Assembly (NCBI RefSeq): GCF_001280005.1
Contig: NZ_LGDW01000177.1
Coordinates: forward strand, 36,317-100,316
Length of the DNA stretch: 64,000 nt
Direction: 5' to 3'
Source: Streptomyces sp. NRRL WC-3618
Lineage (GTDB): Bacteria; Actinomycetota; Actinomycetes; Streptomycetales; Streptomycetaceae
The stretch's first letter is position 1. Every line of letters begins with the position of its first letter. Of the stretch, positions 61,121 through 64,000 are shown piece after piece. The notes under the pieces were generated by a model. The model saw only the letters and a program-made list of their open reading frames with translations, ran no database searches and was not told where the DNA came from. The translations under genes and the position numbers were made by a program.

Positions 61121-62149
61121 TCAGGACCGCACACGAACGCCGGGAGGAGGAACGGGGACGACGGGCAGTTCGGTGCCCGGAGGCCGCAGGGGCGGGACGG
61201 TCGGCCGCTCGGGAACGACCGTACCGGTGCGCCGGAACCGGCTCGGGCTGACGCCTCGGATCCGTTTGAACGCTGCGCTGAACGCGAACGCGTCGGAGTA
61301 GCCCACGGTGCGGCCGATCTCCGCGACGGTCGCCGCCTCACGTTCGGCCAGCAGGTCCGCCGCGAGCGTCATGCGCCAGCGGGTGAGGTAGGTCAGCGGC
61401 GGTTCGCCGACCAGGTCTGCGAACCGCTTCGCCAACGTGGAACGTGACACTCCGGTCCGGTCGGCCAGCGAGGACACCGTCCACGGGGCCGCTGGTTCGG
61501 CGTGCAGCAGGCGCAGCGCGTCGCCGACCACCGGGTCCCGCTGGGCGGCGTACCAGGCGGGCGGCTCGCCGCCGGGCCGGTCGAAGTACTCGCGCAGCGC
61601 GCACACCAGCATCCAGTCCAGCAGCCGGTCGAGGACCACCTGCTGGCCCGGGGTGTCGGTGGCGACCTCGGCGGCGAGGTGGTCGAGTACGGCGTCGGTC
61701 CCGCCGCCGGATACGACGCGCAGCACGACGGGCAGCCCGTCCAGCAGCCTGCGGCTGATTTCGCCGCATACCGGGTAGGCGCCGACGATCAGCGTCGTCG
61801 CTCCGTCGCCGGCGTCGCCGTCGCAGTCGTTCCAGCCGAGCCGGTGCCGGGTCCCGCCCTGCTCGGGCGTCGCGCAGTGCTCGCCGCACGCGATCGGTTC
61901 GGCCCGGGTGCCGACCTCGTCGACGAAGGTGAACGGTGCGGGGCCCCGCACGATGACCGTCTCGCCGGCGCGGAGCTGTTCGGGCGGGCGGTGCTCCGGC
62001 ACGATCCAGCCCGCCCCGCCGAGGACGGTGCACAACGTCAGCGGCGCGCCGTCCACGAAGTGCAACGCCCAGGGCGGGGACAGGATCGAGTTGCCGAACA
62101 ACGAGCCCTGGGCCCGCATCCCGCGGAAGAGGTCACCGAACGCGTCCAT
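61121..62149 (-). CDS. AraC-family transcriptional regulator (cupin-type)
   Basis: A 342-residue regulator. The N-terminal cupin domain (about 10-190; ALHFVDGAPLTLCTVLGGAGWIVPE, VIVRGPAPFTFVDEVG) precedes an AraC DNA-binding domain (about 215-310) with TVSSLADRTGVSRSTLAKRFADLVGEPPLTYLTRWRM and TVAEIGRTVGYSDAFAFSAAFKRIRGVSPSRFR. It is divergent from the NmrA-like gene at 62232 with 82 bp between, and this arrangement usually means the AraC protein activates the neighbour. Confidence 0.9.
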   Translation of the reverse strand: MDAFGDLFRGMRAQGSLFGNSILSPPWALHFVDGAPLTLCTVLGGAGWIVPEHRPPEQLRAGETVIVRGPAPFTFVDEVGTRAEPIACGEHCATPEQGGTRHRLGWNDCDGDAGDGATTLIVGAYPVCGEISRRLLDGLPVVLRVVSGGGTDAVLDHLAAEVATDTPGQQVVLDRLLDWMLVCALREYFDRPGGEPPAWYAAQRDPVVGDALRLLHAEPAAPWTVSSLADRTGVSRSTLAKRFADLVGEPPLTYLTRWRMTLAADLLAEREAATVAEIGRTVGYSDAFAFSAAFKRIRGVSPSRFRRTGTVVPERPTVPPLRPPGTELPVVPVPPPGVRVRS

Positions 62150-62231
62150 CCCACCGAGGTTAGACGATCACACATGCGATCCGGCTTTTCGCCTATGTAT
62201 TCGTCCGGGCAGACGCCGTTGAATCGCTGCC

Positions 62232-63068
62232 ATGAGCAACGACACCACCCTCGTCCTCGGCGCCACCGGCAAGACCGGCCGACGGGTCGCCGCCCGGTTG
62301 CGGCTGCGCGGCACGCAGGTGCGCGCCGCCTCCCGATCCAGCCGGACCCGCTTCGACTGGTCCGACCCCGACGGCTGGGATTCGGCCCTGCAGGGCATCA
62401 CCTCCGCCTACGTGGTACCCCCGCCCGTACCCGGACCGGTACACGAGTTCGTGGCGCGGGCCGAGGCCGCCGGCGTGCAGCACCTTGTCCTGCTCTCCGG
62501 GCACGGCGCCGACGCCTGGGGCGACTCCACGTTCGGCCTGGACATGCGCTCGGCCGAAGACGCCGTGCGCGGCTCCGCACTGGAGTGGACCGTCCTGCGG
62601 CCGTCGAACTTCAACCAGAACTTCGACGAGGACCTCTTCCACGCCCCGCTGGTCGCCGGCGAACTGGCGCTCCCGGCCGGTGCTGTCCCCGAGCCGTTCA
62701 TCGACCTGGAGGACGTCGCCGACGCCGCGGCCGCGGTGCTGGCCGAGCCCGGCCGGCACGCCGGGCGGATCTACGAGCTGACCGGGCCGCGCGCGCTGAC
62801 CTTCGAGGAGGCCGTCGAGCTGATCTCCCGGGCGTCCGGACTGCCCATGACCTACAAGCGGCTTTCCCCCGCCGAGTACACCGCGGCGCTGGTCGCGGAG
62901 GGGTGGGGCGAGGACGACGCGCACCACGTCGCCGAGATGTTCGTGTTGATGGAGCGCGGGGTGATTGCCGAAACGACGGACGGTATCGCCACCGTGTTGG
63001 GGCGAGCGCCCCGAAACTTCGAGGACTACGTGGTGCGGGCCGCGGCAGCGGGAGCCTGGCGGCCATGA
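62232..63068 (+). CDS. NmrA-family NAD(P)H-binding oxidoreductase
   Basis: A 278-residue protein with TLVLGATGKTGRRVAARLRLRG as cofactor motif, QHLVLLSGHGADAWGDS, LRPSNFNQNFDEDLFH and FIDLEDVADAAAAVL. It matches the NmrA/ergot-alkaloid-AgnE-like subgroup widely paired with AraC or MarR regulators in actinobacteria. It lacks the classical SDR Tyr-x-x-x-Lys. It is divergent from the AraC gene and followed after 185 bp by a PNPOx-family gene. Confidence 0.9.
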   Translation: MSNDTTLVLGATGKTGRRVAARLRLRGTQVRAASRSSRTRFDWSDPDGWDSALQGITSAYVVPPPVPGPVHEFVARAEAAGVQHLVLLSGHGADAWGDSTFGLDMRSAEDAVRGSALEWTVLRPSNFNQNFDEDLFHAPLVAGELALPAGAVPEPFIDLEDVADAAAAVLAEPGRHAGRIYELTGPRALTFEEAVELISRASGLPMTYKRLSPAEYTAALVAEGWGEDDAHHVAEMFVLMERGVIAETTDGIATVLGRAPRNFEDYVVRAAAAGAWRP

Positions 63069-63252
63069 CCTCTCGGGCGGCCGTCCAGCGGCTGCGCCGG
63101 ACTCCGGCGGTGGGGGTGTTGCGCGCCGGGGTGGTCTCCCAACGGTTGCCGCCGCGCATCCGGTCCGCGCTGTCAGCCCGCCGTGATCGCGGTGAGCGAA
63201 CGGAGCGAAACCTCCATCCACCGTCACGCCAGCATCTTCCGAAAGGACCGCA

Positions 63253-63681
63253 ATGAGCACCGCCACCAGCCGGCTGACCGCCGAGGACCTCAAGTTCCTC
63301 GGACGCCCCCTGCACGGGTTCCTGTCCGTGGCCGGGGGAACGCAGCCGCCACAGCCCCGGCCAGTGTGGTTCGAGGCCACCGCAGAGGGGACGATCCAGT
63401 TCTTCACGGAGCCGGGCTCGCTGAAGGTGCGGCGCCTGCACCGCGACCCCCGCGCCTCGATCGTTGTCGCAGCCCCGGTAGGTGAGCGTGAGCGCTGGGT
63501 GTCCGTCGTCGGCCGCACCACGATGGCGGCCGACGGAGCGCACGACCTGTGTTCCCGCCTCGCCGCTCGCTACTGGGACCTCAACGACCAGGCCCGGGCC
63601 CACGACCTCGCCATGATGCTGGCCGCTGACCCACTCCGCGTCGTCATCCACCCGGAGACCGTGCACCGCTACGGGCACTGA
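63253..63681 (+). CDS. Pyridoxamine 5'-phosphate oxidase-family flavoprotein
   Basis: A 142-residue split-barrel protein: LHGFLSVAGGTQPPQPRPVWFEATAEGTIQFFTEPGSLKVRRLHRDPRASIVV matches the FMN/F420-binding fold of the PNPOx-like family. It may be an F420- or FMN-dependent reductase or a heme-handling protein. ATG 63253 follows GAAAGGA. It ends 10 bp before a convergent IS remnant. Confidence 0.85.
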   Translation: MSTATSRLTAEDLKFLGRPLHGFLSVAGGTQPPQPRPVWFEATAEGTIQFFTEPGSLKVRRLHRDPRASIVVAAPVGERERWVSVVGRTTMAADGAHDLCSRLAARYWDLNDQARAHDLAMMLAADPLRVVIHPETVHRYGH

Positions 63682-63690
63682 CCTCCAGCC

Positions 63691-64000
63691 TCAGCTCGCG
63701 CCACCGGTACGTCGGACTGCGCAGAGATAGTTGCCAGCGTGCCCAGCGTGCCCTGGTTTCCGCGTACTCTCCGGTGCGCGGCCGGGCCGGTACGCTTGAA
63801 CGTGGCCAGTCGTCAGGCCACGTTGGTGTCCCGGCCGGTGGCCCTGAGGCAGTGCTTCAGACGGTAGGCCGAGGCAGTCGGTCACGATGTGCCGCTTCCG
63901 CCCGTTATCTTGAGCCCGTACGAGCGTGTCCTTCATGTGTGTGAAGCACTCTGAAGTTCCCCCAACTTCCGTCGTGGATGCGGTTATCTGCCGCCGTCCA
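63691..64000 (-). pseudogene. IS5-family transposase remnant at the right edge
   Basis: Minus strand: KDTLVRAQDNGRKRHIVTDCLGL (63936-63868) is the typical start of the DDE catalytic core of IS5-type transposases. It then loses frame. The N-terminal part may continue beyond the window. The sequence toward 63691 has no further clear homology. Confidence 0.6.

Overview
The window is high-GC actinobacterial DNA, almost certainly from a Streptomyces chromosome. Support: strong third-position GC bias, many GTG and some TTG starts, ATGA/GTGA stop-start overlaps, a conservon (cvn) signalling operon, a large LuxR-type (LAL) regulator with a rare TTA codon, and lineage-typical families (DUF742, DUF6193, IS701/IS630 remnants). 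All calls are from reading the sequence and translations; no database search was run.

0.6-5 kb: a GntR regulator beside an APC-type permease, then an ActP-like symporter with its DUF485 partner. 5.6-9.4 kb: a conservon (NIT-type sensor kinase, roadblock protein, DUF742 protein) that lacks the usual CvnD GTPase. 9.5-12.5 kb: a LAL regulator. 12.5-14.7 kb: a secreted protein, a lipoprotein and a small membrane protein.

14.8-33.8 kb is a nitrogen-scavenging block. It has an IclR regulator with an APC permease; a divergent APC permease with a copper amine oxidase and a membrane protein; an operon of fused urease gamma/beta, urease alpha, agmatine deiminase, a small protein and a TetR regulator; and an ABC peptide/opine/nickel-type importer with a permease-ATPase fusion, an amidase and its own TetR regulator. 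The urease operon has no ureDEFG accessory genes. A TTAGAG-N5-CTCTAA palindrome sits just upstream of it and a near copy lies 77 bp further away.

34-37.7 kb: a secreted subtilase and a GH26-like lipoprotein glycosidase, convergent around a hairpin.

38-64 kb is a decayed accessory zone. IS5, IS630 and IS701 remnants alternate with small redox enzyme plus regulator cassettes: MerR/SDR/SDR, quinone oxidoreductase/TetR, TetR/P450/ferredoxin/ferredoxin reductase/SDR, DsbA-like/MBL/SnoaL, MarR/NmrA, and AraC/NmrA/PNPOx. Several similar genes are broken: an LLM flavin oxidoreductase cut by IS701, an Old Yellow Enzyme tail cut by IS5, a frameshifted FMN reductase fragment, and an NmrA-like gene broken by a 29-bp duplication. 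A 45-nt 3' piece of a tRNA-Met(CAT), a chimeric XRE gene and a frameshifted integrase fragment mark the scar of an integrated element at 55.4-57.1 kb.

Most striking: (i) a 2.5-kb unit (41.93-44.44 kb) carrying a quinone oxidoreductase/TetR pair between inverted IS630 ends; (ii) the urease-like/agmatine deiminase operon lacking an aguB gene; (iii) long symmetric operators before the P450 operon and the MarR-NmrA pair; (iv) a DUF6193 gene framed by 19-bp inverted repeats.
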